From Bradyrhizobium sp. CCGB12 (lineage in GTDB: Bacteria > Pseudomonadota > Alphaproteobacteria > Rhizobiales > Xanthobacteraceae), in NCBI RefSeq assembly GCF_024199845.1, contig NZ_JANADO010000002.1:248001-312000 (forward strand): 64,000 nt of DNA, read 5' to 3'. Positions within the stretch are counted from its first letter, which is position 1, and each line of letters opens with the position of its first letter. The notes under the pieces were generated by a model. It was not told the origin of the DNA, ran no database searches, and worked only from the letters and a program-made list of their open reading frames with translations. Below, piece by piece: positions 1 to 8,832 of this stretch. The position numbers and the translations under genes are program-made.

Positions 1-180
1 AGAAATGGGGGAAGCGTTCGCGTGCGAGCACCGCTCTATGGCATTTGGCGGTGGCCATTGTGGCAGCTAATTCAACTCCTCCCTGAAGCAAGATCACGCA
101 GTGCAAAGTCACGCATCGGACGCCGGCGGAGGCGCGCGATCTGCAGCTATCGCTCGCGAGCACGGTTCGCCGACGGGCCT

Positions 181-510
181 CTAACTACTCGTGTATGGAG
201 GCTGACGCGCATGCGCGGCGCAGATCTGGTTACGGTAACGCTGCGCAAGCACTAGGATAATTGCCAGAGTGACTATGTTTACGAGCTGTGTAACCATGAA
301 CACCACATCGCCGATAGTGATCGAATGACCGAGAAACAGAGCTGACGAAAGCACCCATATTAGGTAAGCGTGCTCGCTAAATTGCGGCGGAGCATTGTTC
401 ACTCCAGAGGAGCCAAATCTGAGGACGTAGGCGCCGTTGACGAGCCCGGTGCCAATATAACCGATGAAGGAGTTCAAGTTTTCTAAATTAGCACGCATGC
501 TCGACGACAT
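181..510 (-). CDS. Small three-helix membrane protein
   Basis: A 109-residue protein with three hydrophobic stretches at about residues 14-30, 48-64 and 69-89 and a short basic tail. Size and helix layout resemble PQ-loop or lipid-A-biosynthesis N-terminal-like small membrane proteins, but I see no diagnostic motif. I chose the ATG at 510 over the upstream in-frame ATG at 606 because a GGAGCAGGA-type ribosome site lies just before it and the extra residues look non-coding. It is transcribed divergently from the gene at 693. Function unknown. Confidence 0.55.
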   Translation of the reverse strand: MSSSMRANLENLNSFIGYIGTGLVNGAYVLRFGSSGVNNAPPQFSEHAYLIWVLSSALFLGHSITIGDVVFMVTQLVNIVTLAIILVLAQRYRNQICAAHARQPPYTSS

Positions 511-692
511 ATGAAAGCGTTCCTGCTCCAAAAACTCGCGAAAACGGCAGGATTGCGGCGCCTTTCGAGAAGGTTTTACTGATCGCTGCTGCTGCATATG
601 CCGCACTAGGGAACTGCGAAAACCGCATTTGCTGATCTTCCTCCCGGGCTGTATAACTCAGCAGCTTCTTCCTCCTATTTGAAGAGGCTATC

Positions 693-995
693 ATGAAGGC
701 ATTGCATACGTGGCTTTCGCAACAGCACCACGGGTTGCACACTTTCCGCGAATTTCAGCAAAGGCTCTATGAGGCATGCCAGGACGAGCCTGACCAGCAG
801 GGTCTGTGTCGTCTGCTGGGTACCGTCGTTGAGAACTATGTAGATGCCTTCGACGAAGAGCCTTTACCGGTCGCCGTCGCTGATCATGCCTATCAGCGTT
901 TGCTCGATCTGGTGGCTGACATAGATTTCGGTGCAACCGCCGAGCAGCGCCTCGCCACTATCAACCGTGTGGCAGCCAGCGATTTGCTGCACTAA
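693..995 (+). CDS. Conserved hypothetical protein, 100 aa
   Basis: A soluble, acidic, probably all-helical protein of 100 residues with no signal peptide or membrane segment. A GAAGAGG ribosome site precedes the ATG. Residue composition and codon use look like a real gene. The next gene starts 100 bp later on the same strand. I do not recognise the family and assign no function. Confidence 0.6.
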   Translation: MKALHTWLSQQHHGLHTFREFQQRLYEACQDEPDQQGLCRLLGTVVENYVDAFDEEPLPVAVADHAYQRLLDLVADIDFGATAEQRLATINRVAASDLLH

Positions 996-1094
996 AGCGC
1001 GATGTGCAGAGCGCCCAAGAGGTCCAGGTCCGGTTGTGGCTCGTACTTGAATAACACCGGCCTATTGTGATGTCGGTCGTAGGAGGAAGCCAGA

Positions 1095-2102
1095 ATGGCA
1101 AGTACCCTCATCGGCAATCCGTCACAAGGCGCTGGTCCCAACTCCATGTTGGCATGGCGAGTACACGAATTTGGAGCGCCGCAAGTGATGATATTTGAAC
1201 GCCTCCCAAGGCCAGATCCTGGTCAGGGCGACGTTCTTATCCATGTTCACGCCGCGGGCGTCGGTCCTTGGGACGGCTGGATCAGGGCCGGCAAGAGCGC
1301 GTTGCCGCAGCCTCTTCCTCTCACACTCGGCTCCGATCTGTCTGGAACGGTCGCGGCTCTGGGATCGGGCATTTCCGATCTCGCGGTCGGAGATCAGGTG
1401 TTCGGAGTGACCAACACTCAGTTCCTTGGCGCTTACGCAGAATACGCTCTGGCCTCCGCTGCGATGCTCGCGATGAAACCAAGCTCGCTGAGCTATGCCG
1501 AAGCGGCCTCCGTACCCGTCGTTGCGGTCACGGCGTGGCAGGCTCTGTTCGAGCACGCTCGCCTCGAAGCCGGGCAGACGGTGGTCATTCATGGAGCTGC
1601 GGGAAACGTTGGAGCCTACGCGGTTCAGCTCGCTCGTCGCGCTCGCCTTCGTTCAATCGCGACGGCTGGGGCGAAGGACATCGAGTACGTGCGGTCCCTC
1701 GGTGCCGACAAAGTATTGGACTATCATACGCAACGCTTCGAGGAAGAGGTAAAAGCCGCTGACGCGGTACTGGATCTCGTCGGAGGCGAAACGCAAATGC
1801 GTTCTTTTCAGGTTCTTCGCCCGGGCGGCAAGTTGATCTCCGCAGTTTCCCAGCCCGATCAAGGCCGCGCAAAGCACTACGGAGTCACCGCAACCTTCTT
1901 CTTGGTGGAGGTGACCACCGAGCGGCTGCGCACAATCGCCGATCTCATTGACCTCGGCGAGCTGAAGACCTGCGTAGGTGTAGTCCTCCCTCTCACGGAT
2001 GCGCGAGATGCGCACATGATGTTGGAGGGCCGACGATCACGCCCGAAAGGAAAGATCGTTCTCAACGTAGAGGTTGCGGACGAACCCACAGCGCCCGCTT
2101 GA
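1095..2102 (+). CDS. NADP-dependent MDR-family oxidoreductase (quinone oxidoreductase-like)
   Basis: A 335-residue medium-chain dehydrogenase/reductase. The N-terminal GroES-like half (about 20-140) contains the LGSDLSGTV and VGDQVFG signatures. The Rossmann half has the cofactor loop HGAAGNVGAYAVQLAR at about 166-181. The zinc-ligand cysteines of classical alcohol dehydrogenases are absent, which places it with zinc-free quinone oxidoreductases and enoyl reductases that reduce quinones or unsaturated carbonyls with NADPH. A strong AGGAGGA ribosome site lies 7 bp before the ATG. The natural substrate cannot be read from sequence. Confidence 0.85.
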   Translation: MASTLIGNPSQGAGPNSMLAWRVHEFGAPQVMIFERLPRPDPGQGDVLIHVHAAGVGPWDGWIRAGKSALPQPLPLTLGSDLSGTVAALGSGISDLAVGDQVFGVTNTQFLGAYAEYALASAAMLAMKPSSLSYAEAASVPVVAVTAWQALFEHARLEAGQTVVIHGAAGNVGAYAVQLARRARLRSIATAGAKDIEYVRSLGADKVLDYHTQRFEEEVKAADAVLDLVGGETQMRSFQVLRPGGKLISAVSQPDQGRAKHYGVTATFFLVEVTTERLRTIADLIDLGELKTCVGVVLPLTDARDAHMMLEGRRSRPKGKIVLNVEVADEPTAPA

Positions 2103-3251
2103 ATTCGGGCTAACGATAGCGTCGCGGCTACGAGGTGTGGAGAAGGCAGCCGGCTCCCACCCGAAAACGGGAAACACTTGGCCGAGGCGCTTGGCTTTAT
2201 CATTGTGCCAGTCCTCCACGCTGGGTTTTGGCCCGTCGGACCCTGGCAGACGTGCAGCGCATCATCGCACTCGAGCGCCAACTGCAACCAGCGCGGGACG
2301 CGCCTCATTCGCTGTCGACGGACAGAAGTCCGGGTTTCGGCTTCAGCTCTTTTTAAACTCCGAAGACTCTTCGAACAGAACAAGCGCGACTTCCGCATGA
2401 GATTGCTAAAGTGGTAATGTGCGATGCGCTAAACGACCGGTTCGACGCGAGATCACCTTGGCCCAGTCGCCTCGACATCAGCGGCGAACTGCTTGTTGAC
2501 CATTTTAGTCGCCATCGAGGGAAAAGCGGACGTCGCACGCAATCCGCGGGCGGTCTTACTGCGCTAGAAACCTAGAGGCGACAATCAGCGCGACCGTGCT
2601 CGCGAAAATCAGCAGTGGCACGAAGACTTTTCGGGTCACTGGCTTGTCAAATAGCGCGCAGCCGATTGACCGAGTTGGGGTTTAGGCGGTCTCTGGAGCC
2701 GCACGAGTTTGCCTTCTCTCGTGTCCAAGCTTTTGGTTCCGGCGCTGCGCCTACGCCACGCAGCTCGCTGTAACAAGCGCTGTAGACCTCGCGAACGGCT
2801 AGCGCCGTGGACTCCGCCTCGTTCATTGTCTAGAGCCGAGTTCGATAGTTAGTCAGAAAGCTTTGGGCGCTGGACGGCAGGTCATCGAAGCCACCGAGCT
2901 TGGCCACAGGTGGCAAATCCGAATCCGCCTCAGCCTTCCTCGACACCATCCGCGCGGCCGGAAGGGCGATTGTAATGTCGGCGCGAGCGAGTTCAAATGC
3001 GAACCTTGCCAACTAGTCCCTGCTGATGACCTAAATTGAGTCGTACACGCTTTGCGGCGGCGCCGTACGAGCAGTGAGCATGGTAACTACTCTTGCAGAG
3101 CGTCCTTTCACGGCTGCGGATTATCCGCTCCTCTGCACCCCGCGGGCAAGTAGTTAGAACTGCATAGAGTTCAGCTGAGTGCTTAAGGGTCGTCACGAAA
3201 AATACTACGCTTTCCCACCACTGTTAGCCGCAGCGTTCTTCGGCGAAATTG
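2103..3251. other. Long stretch without a convincing gene
   Basis: About 1.1 kb in which no frame has convincing codon structure. On the minus strand at about 2568-2660 a reading ends in a hydrophobic helix (FVPLLIFASTVALIVASRF) but lacks a start codon with a ribosome site, so it may be the relic of a small membrane protein. A 60-codon minus-strand frame at 2830-3012 is possible but unsupported. Confidence 0.4.
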
Positions 3252-3353
3252 CTAACCTAGCGCAAACCAGGCCAACACGGCGAATACCGGGACGAGCGCC
3301 ACGCTGAAAAGCACCAAGGGTGACGGCTCATTGCCGGTGCGGTCATCTCTCAT
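3252..3353 (-). CDS. Tiny single-helix membrane protein, 33 aa
   Basis: A 33-residue frame beginning MRDDRTGNEPS and continuing as one hydrophobic helix (LVLFSVALVPVFAVLAWFA), ending at TAG. An AAGGAG ribosome site sits 7 bp before the ATG, the best support that it is translated. The N-terminus is charged and the C-terminus is the membrane helix, as in small bacterial membrane peptides. Function unknown. A similar one lies at 5996-6097. Confidence 0.6.
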   Translation of the reverse strand: MRDDRTGNEPSPLVLFSVALVPVFAVLAWFALG

Positions 3354-3489
3354 GTGGGCTCCTTAAGAAGGCCCGCAGCTGCGCCACGGGATTTGAGTGC
3401 CGACAACCCTAGGGGCGGGCATTGCCAGCCTCGAAATGATTGATGTCCGTCAGGTCGACTTCGTTCCTAATAGCTTTTTGGATCACCGA

Positions 3490-3837
3490 TCAGGGGTTGG
3501 TTAGTGAACGGATAGACTCTAGAAGCTGCTCAAGGCGGTATGGCTTGTGAAGCATGATGCTGCCTGAAACGGGGCGTGGAGCCGCGTGTGTGTACCCCGT
3601 GGCGTAGATGACGGGGATCGCCGGATGACTGGTCCTGCATCTAATAGCGACATCCCACCCCGTCAGCGGGCCTAGCAACATCACGTCCGTAAAGATCAGG
3701 TCCAGGGCAGCTTCAGAGCAAAGCTGCAATGCTTGTTCTCCGGTATCGGCTTGCAAAACTTCGTGTCCATGGCTCTCCAGTATGTCCACGATCACATCGC
3801 GAATTAAGTCTTCGTCTTCGACAACTAGAATACGCAA
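3490..3837 (-). CDS. Single-domain response regulator (CheY-like receiver)
   Basis: A 115-residue receiver domain with no output domain. Visible are the acidic pocket (ILVVEDED at about 3-10), the phospho-acceptor aspartate in LIFTDVML, the threonine/alanine switch in VIYATGYT and the conserved lysine in LHKPYRLE. I place the start at a TTG (3837) because GGGAG lies 6 bp upstream and it overlaps the stop codon of the preceding broken regulator, so the two were probably translationally coupled. Such stand-alone receivers take part in phosphorelays; the partner kinase is not visible here. Confidence 0.8.
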   Translation of the reverse strand: MRILVVEDEDLIRDVIVDILESHGHEVLQADTGEQALQLCSEAALDLIFTDVMLLGPLTGWDVAIRCRTSHPAIPVIYATGYTHAAPRPVSGSIMLHKPYRLEQLLESIRSLTNP

Positions 3838-3838
3838 G

Positions 3839-4207
3839 TCATTCTCCCGGTGGCTCAAGTCGTTCAGCGACAGAAGCAACGAGTTTTGCGAAATTCTCCG
3901 GCTTGATGAACAGGCTTGATGAACACGGGTACACTCGCAAACCTGAGTGGGATGAAAGTGGTGTCGTAGCCGGTCAGAAGCGCGACCGGCACGCCGTTGG
4001 CGGATAAAACGGTCGAGCAAAGGGAGGACCAACTCGCCGCCAAGATTGATATCCAGCACCGCGCCGTCCACCTCTTGAAAGCCGGTCTTCGGGAATTGCG
4101 CAAACAAGACCAAAGGGACCGACGACGCCAAACCCTGCGGCTTCAACCACCTTCGCGCAATCATTTGCCTCGATATATTCGTCTTCCAGCACCAAGATCC
4201 TCTTCAT
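3839..4207 (-). pseudogene. Frameshifted response regulator
   Basis: A second CheY-like receiver begins MKRILVLEDEYIEAND at 4207, but the rest is spread over other frames: VDGAVLDINLGGELVLPLLD in one, VPVALLTGYDTTFIPL in the next, and ENFAKLVASVAERLEPPGE in a last one ending at the TGA at 3839. Together these make a complete receiver of about 120 residues, so at least three frame changes are needed. One is explained by a perfect 13-bp tandem duplication at 3900-3925. It probably once formed an operon with the intact regulator downstream. Confidence 0.8.
3900..3925. repeat. 13-bp perfect tandem duplication inside a pseudogene
   Basis: The unit GGCTTGATGAACA occurs twice back to back (3900-3912 and 3913-3925). 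Removing one copy joins VFIKP directly to ENFAKL in one frame, restoring the expected receiver-domain C-terminus. Confidence 0.9.
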
Positions 4208-4471
4208 CGAGCACCTGCCTAGCACAACTAACTGATACGGCAGAGCTAAGTGCCTAAAGAACATGATGTCCGCCGCGAAAACCTTAGCTAGCCGAATGCC
4301 GCCGTGAGATCGGAGGGCAGGCATATCGCTGCCGCCGGGCGGTTTGACGTTCGAAATTACATTGAACTTGCGCCGTCCGTCTTTAGAGGAACCATGCGTA
4401 TGTAAATGGCATTGATTCTGGGGGTAGGCTGACTGCCCGCCGCTGGCATCCGGGCTATCGGCGGGAATTTT

Positions 4472-5377
4472 ATGAGTTGCGTAGTGACAAAGCGTACCAA
4501 GGCGTTGATGCCGGGGTTGATTAAACCTCAGCTGGCGACCCTGAAGGACAGTGCTCCTTTAAGTGCTCAGTGGATTCGCGAAATCAAATACCACGCCTAC
4601 CGGGTTCAAGTGCATGTAGACCGCGGTGCTGCTAAAATCTTCACTCGCAATGGGCACGATTGGATCCACCGCTTTTCGTACATCGCCGGCTCCTTCAGGC
4701 TGCCCAGCCGGACGATCTTCGACAGTGAGGTTGTCGTGGTTCATGAGGGCCGAACCAACTTCTCGGAGCTGCAAGCAGATCTTGCGACGGGCCGTCAGGA
4801 CCGAATGCTGTTCTGTGCATTCGACATCCTCCACCACAACGGAGAGGACCTCCGCGGCAAACCCCAGCTATACCGCAAAGAACGTTTGAAAGAGCTGATC
4901 GATATGCTACCCGCCGATCCTCTACAGCGAGCACCACGATGGTGATGGCCAGGCGATGTTCGAGGCGGCCGCGAGACTCAACTACGAGGCATCGTGTCGA
5001 AGCGGGCGGATGCTCCATACCGCTCGGACCGAAATGAAGCCTGGCTCAAGATCAAAGCCGTCCAGCGCGGTAAATTTCCGGTGGTGGGATTCATCAAGGA
5101 CCCCACGGGTGTGGCGGCTCTCTATCTTAGGAAACAGGAAGGGAAAGACCTCGTCTACATGGGCAAGGTCGGCACCGGTAGGAGCCCGACCACCTCGAGC
5201 CAGATCCGCAAAGCGCTCGACACCGTGGTCAGCCCGAAGCAGAAGCTGATCAAGGCCATCAGAAAGCCAAAGGCCACCTGGGTTGAACCCCAGTTCTTTG
5301 CCGACGTCGAGTACCGGGACATCACCTCCGAAGGCCTTCTGCGCGCGAGCTCGTTCAAGGGGCTGACCCGCAAATAG
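4472..5377 (+). pseudogene. ATP-dependent DNA ligase (LigD-like), frameshifted
   Basis: The reading starts MSCVVTKRTKALMPG and runs through an adenylation domain with IFTRNGHDW, SEVVVVHEGRTNF and FCAFDILHHNGEDLRGK. It shifts frame near 4905 (PPILYSEHHDGDGQAM) and again near 5000 (SKRADAPYRSDRNEAWLKIK), then ends with the OB-fold part closing in SEGLLRASSFKGLTRK. Motif I, normally K-x-DG, reads EIKYHAYR, so the DG pair next to the catalytic lysine is also lost. Intact members seal double-strand breaks with Ku. Frameshifts plus the motif I change make it almost certainly inactive. Confidence 0.85.
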
Positions 5378-5409
5378 GAACAGAGGCCGCCGAATGACGT
5401 TTCTGTGTC

Positions 5410-5649
5410 ATGTACATGGGTAGCCTCATTGAGGACTCGTTCAACATCGCCTGGGGCTTCCTGGCGAGGTCTGGCGAGCTACGAGAGGCCGAGGCGTCCA
5501 CAAATTTTCTCGTTCGGTTCATCGAGGACCAGATTCGCTCCGGCGAGCGTCGACCCATGATGATCGGTAACCGAGCGATTGCTGCCTATCGCGCGAGAGC
5601 CTTCCCGACCGCAACGGTTCTGGAGGGGCGTGTCGTCTGGATTGCCTGA
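5410..5649 (+). CDS. Conserved hypothetical protein, 79 aa
   Basis: A 79-residue soluble protein with SLIEDSFNIAWGFLARSG near the start and RRPMMIGNRAIAAYRA in the second half. This pattern is familiar from small conserved proteins of Bradyrhizobium, several copies of which occur per genome. No enzymatic motif, no signal peptide. The N-terminal MYMG offers two closely spaced starts. Function unknown. Confidence 0.65.
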   Translation: MYMGSLIEDSFNIAWGFLARSGELREAEASTNFLVRFIEDQIRSGERRPMMIGNRAIAAYRARAFPTATVLEGRVVWIA

Positions 5650-5995
5650 TACGGCCACTGCCGCGCGTACGAGTAAGCGGCACGGCCGGAGGCGCGTGGT
5701 ATGCTCGCGATCTTTGGAGCGAGGCCCGCGCGCACTTAATTCGAGGGCTGCCTTGTAAAACGACGGTCTGTGGTGCGAGCGTAGCTATCGGCCCCCTTCC
5801 GCGTTGTTTACGGTCACGGCGCATCCGGTGCGCTCCAACCTCATTTTCATCACCGATAGATATCAAGCACCGTTCGGTGAGGCTGGGACCCCGCTTCCAG
5901 ATGGTTCCACATCTTTTGATACCGTCCGATCACTTCTGACCGCCCGAAAACAACGTCGCACAATGCGCGTCCGGTCGCGGAGGCGTTCGCTCCCG
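5650..5995. other. Intergenic, no gene seen
   Basis: No frame with convincing coding character on either strand. A 68-codon plus-strand frame (5804-6010) has no ribosome site and overlaps the better supported small minus-strand gene. Confidence 0.4.
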
Positions 5996-6097
5996 TCAAG
6001 GTGGCCCTAGCGCTATCGAAAGGATCGTGAGGAGACCAATAGCGGCTATTGCCCAAGCCAATAGATGCATCATCCACGTAGGTCGATGACTGGCCAT
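5996..6097 (-). CDS. Tiny single-helix membrane protein, 33 aa
   Basis: A 33-residue frame starting MASHRPTWMMH and continuing as one hydrophobic helix (LLAWAIAAIGLLTILSIA) to TGA. GGAG stands 7 bp before the ATG. Basic N-terminus and a single helix suggest an inner-membrane peptide. Same length and style as the peptide at 3252-3353, but sequence similarity between them is weak. Function unknown. Confidence 0.55.
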   Translation of the reverse strand: MASHRPTWMMHLLAWAIAAIGLLTILSIALGPP

Positions 6098-6290
6098 TGC
6101 TTGCTCCACCGGTGCAGCTCAACGTAGGCAACTACTCGGTTTGGAGGCTGTTTGATCTAAATCAACGGTCCGTGTGTCCCGATAAACCCGGTCCTCCGTC
6201 CACTCCCTTCAAGATAGCGAACGATGGATCACGGGCGTTGAATCGAAACTGCTCCGCACTGTGCAAGCCGAACTCAGGAGTAGGCTTCCG

Positions 6291-7739
6291 TTATCTGAGG
6301 ACGGGCTCGGTCGGAGCGAAGCGCCGAAACGGATCATCGGATGTTGAGAGTCCTTGTTTGGCGCCGTCGGGCGGAGTGGCGCCGGGGAATGGGTTCCGCC
6401 AGGCTTCCTCGCGCGTGCGATTGCAGGAATCCGGAGGGCTGCATTCGCTCACCGAGCCTTGCCCCGTCAAGCTACGTAGTGCTCGTCTTGGGTGCCATCG
6501 ACGGGGCGGGTGGCGTGGAGGTGCAGCTTGCATTGCCGAGTGGAAGGTGCGGCCCCGGTCTCGAACCGAGCCCACTTGGGAGTCCATCCGTGCCTGCGCA
6601 TTTCTCCCCTGTTCCCTAGTCTTAAATTGCCGGAATAATGCTTCCTTATCGGCCTCCGACTGGATATTGGCGACGGCCGGGTTCTCTTGCAGGAATGCCT
6701 CAAAGTGTTGTCGCTTTACCGGTTCGACGCCGTGTTGGTCGAGCCATTGCTGCGCGAGCGGCAGGCGATTCCAGCCGGCGAGTGGTGCCGTCAGGGAGAC
6801 CTCCTTCCACTTGGGATGAAACGGCAGGTTCTGCAAATCGGCGAATTTCGAGAAGAAGGCGTCAACGAACAGGGCGAGTTTGCGACTGCGTTCTGTGTTG
6901 GGTGCCCAATTATACGCCGCAAGCACCGCCGGCACCGCGATCGTTTCCACCGTTTCCCCCTCCGGAATCAGGTTCGGATAGTCTTTCGAGGTCAACGTCG
7001 TTGGCAGATAATCGCTCTGCAGGGGCTTCGAATAGTCGACCGCAGCAAGATGAAAGGCGCCGTCATTCTTGAAGGCAGTGACAGACAGGTACGGCTTGCC
7101 GCCCACCACTATGACGGCGTCGAGCTCGCCCTTCTTTAACTTTTCCATTGCGATCCGCTGCTCGATATAGACGAAGTTCGCTTTGATCCCGAGCCGCTCG
7201 AAAACTGTCAGTGCAGTCACAAACGTGCCGCCGTTGGGCAGGTCGACGCTCACCGTCTTGCCTTCGAGATCGCTCAGAGTCTTGACTGCCTTCGGTGCGA
7301 TGACCTGCATCTCCTCATTGTAGAGCTTGGTCACATAGGTGAACTGCTTCTTGATGTTGTTGGCGAAGCCCTTCTTCTCGAGATAGTCGAGCGTGTCAGC
7401 GCGCACGATGCCGAGATCGACGCCTTTAAGGAACAGGATGTCGGCGACGCTCTGCACCGAACCTCGACCGGTGATCGGCAGGACGCGCAGCTTACCGTCG
7501 TCGTCGAGCACAGACGCGAGGTCTGCGCCGAACTGCACATAGGTGCCCCCGATCGTACCAGTAAGCAGCGTGACCGTGTTGGCGTTCATTGCCTTCTTTG
7601 TCGAGACCGAGCCAAATTGGAAGACTGCCTTCAGGCTGTCGCTGACCTTGGCAGGATCATACTCGTTCTGTCCGGCATGGGCCGCAAATCCGGCAGCCAT
7701 CAAGATCATCGAGGCAAACATTCCAAGGAGCTGACGCAC
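6291..7739 (-). CDS. TAXI-family TRAP-type solute-binding protein
   Basis: A periplasmic binding protein with a signal peptide (MILMAAGFAAHA) and the TAXI-family opening VTLLTGTIGGTYVQFGADLA, followed by LRVLPITGRGSVQSVADIL and GVDLGIVRADTL. The start is the GTG at 7739 with AGGAGG 5 bp upstream, not the longer reading. These proteins capture small carboxylates such as glutamate for TRAP permeases, but no permease gene is adjacent. The last 90 or so residues (after LFRQFKTREQG) are Arg/Pro-rich and unlike the family, so the natural end may have been lost by a late frameshift or stop-codon loss. Confidence 0.8.
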   Translation of the reverse strand: MRQLLGMFASMILMAAGFAAHAGQNEYDPAKVSDSLKAVFQFGSVSTKKAMNANTVTLLTGTIGGTYVQFGADLASVLDDDGKLRVLPITGRGSVQSVADILFLKGVDLGIVRADTLDYLEKKGFANNIKKQFTYVTKLYNEEMQVIAPKAVKTLSDLEGKTVSVDLPNGGTFVTALTVFERLGIKANFVYIEQRIAMEKLKKGELDAVIVVGGKPYLSVTAFKNDGAFHLAAVDYSKPLQSDYLPTTLTSKDYPNLIPEGETVETIAVPAVLAAYNWAPNTERSRKLALFVDAFFSKFADLQNLPFHPKWKEVSLTAPLAGWNRLPLAQQWLDQHGVEPVKRQHFEAFLQENPAVANIQSEADKEALFRQFKTREQGRNAQARMDSQVGSVRDRGRTFHSAMQAAPPRHPPRRWHPRRALRSLTGQGSVSECSPPDSCNRTREEAWRNPFPGATPPDGAKQGLSTSDDPFRRFAPTEPVLR

Positions 7740-7883
7740 AACATCCTCCTGGCATGTGGGAACCTGCCACACGGTCACAACCTCTCGAATCGTTGATCGT
7801 TCCCAGGGCGCTCAGTGGAACACCGGAGACCGAACACTTCTGCTCCGGGTCAGAAGCGCGAATCCGTGGTTGCCAGATGGTTG

Positions 7884-7940
7884 GTCCGCTCTCTCTTTGA
7901 GAGCGGACATGCCTGGGCTTTCGCTGCATGTCGGCCCAGG
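7884..7940. repeat. Two adjacent hairpins, dispersed-repeat type
   Basis: First hairpin: GTCCGCTCTC and GAGAGCGGAC, 10-bp arms with a 5-nt loop (7884-7908). Second: CCTGGGC and GCCCAGG around a 15-nt loop (7912-7940). No T-run follows, so these are not simple terminators. Related AGCGGAC/GTCCGC and GGTCAAAAGC motifs recur at about 9740-9840 and 11265-11465. Confidence 0.55.
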
Positions 7941-8078
7941 GCCACGAGCTGACGTCAGGAGTGTAAACGCGGCGCTCGCAGACCCTCCCTCAGGATATGA
8001 ACGACTTATTTCCGTCGGCAGCGACCACCTCGATCCGAAGTCTCCTCATGGGCTTCGTCGCCAGCACCTGGGACGTCT

Positions 8079-8813
8079 TCAGCTCGCGCCGACGCCGAAC
8101 ACGACGACTGCCGCCAGGCACAACAGCGCACCGACCGCACGGCTAAACCACTCCGCGCCCGGCGCCCATTTCTCTGCGATGACGTAGACGGCAATAACCG
8201 CGATCCAAAGCAGATTCATGACACCTGCGACGAACAGCAGCGCCATCAACACCCAGCAACAGCCGACGCAAAAGGCGCCATAGCGAAAGCCTCCACGCAT
8301 CGCGATTGTAGCGCTCGATGGATTGAGCACCGCCCCCCATGGCGAACGGCACCGGACGAGACAGGCCTGCTTGAAAGGCGTGAACTGGAAGAACCCAGCA
8401 ATTGCGAATACAAAGGCGCTCAAGAACGTGCTCGCGCTCACCATCATTGGCGTGACCAGCGTCGCCTTGAGCAGGGCCCAGTGCACGAGAGTCGCCGCGA
8501 TGCTGAAGCCGCCCCAAGCAACAAGATACCCCGCGATAAATCCGGCGGCGTGCGCGGAGCCGCCGATGCGGGTGAGAACCAAAATTACTGGCATGACGGA
8601 TGGCAGCATCATCGCCGCCATCATCACGGTCCACATCAGCAAGACGAGGCCGAGATCGGTCGCGTCCCAGTCCACCATCTGAGGCATGATCCACATGTCC
8701 ATACCGACATCCATGTGGCGCATGCCCCAATCCATGTAGACAAGGTACGCCCACCCCCCTCCGATAAAGAGCCCGACCAGGACTCCCACCGGCAAGAGGC
8801 GCCAAACCTCCAT
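8079..8813 (-). CDS. DUF2182 multi-pass membrane protein
   Basis: A 244-residue protein with at least six membrane segments. The run MDMWIMPQMVDWD followed by LLMWTVMMAAMMLPSVMP is the Met-rich signature of DUF2182 proteins, which resemble predicted metal-binding integral membrane proteins. The pair CVGCC late in the chain could bind metal. The ATG at 8813 lies 20 bp after the DUF1326 stop, so the two form an operon, a pairing known for these families. The substrate is not established. Confidence 0.75.
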   Translation of the reverse strand: MEVWRLLPVGVLVGLFIGGGWAYLVYMDWGMRHMDVGMDMWIMPQMVDWDATDLGLVLLMWTVMMAAMMLPSVMPVILVLTRIGGSAHAAGFIAGYLVAWGGFSIAATLVHWALLKATLVTPMMVSASTFLSAFVFAIAGFFQFTPFKQACLVRCRSPWGAVLNPSSATIAMRGGFRYGAFCVGCCWVLMALLFVAGVMNLLWIAVIAVYVIAEKWAPGAEWFSRAVGALLCLAAVVVFGVGAS

Positions 8814-8832
8814 TGAGATCAGGCGAGGACCT

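Noticed and set aside
7884..7940. Rho-independent terminators for the DUF2182 gene
   Set aside because: The stems are strong but no T-run follows on either strand, and related motifs recur elsewhere, so a repeat element is the better call.
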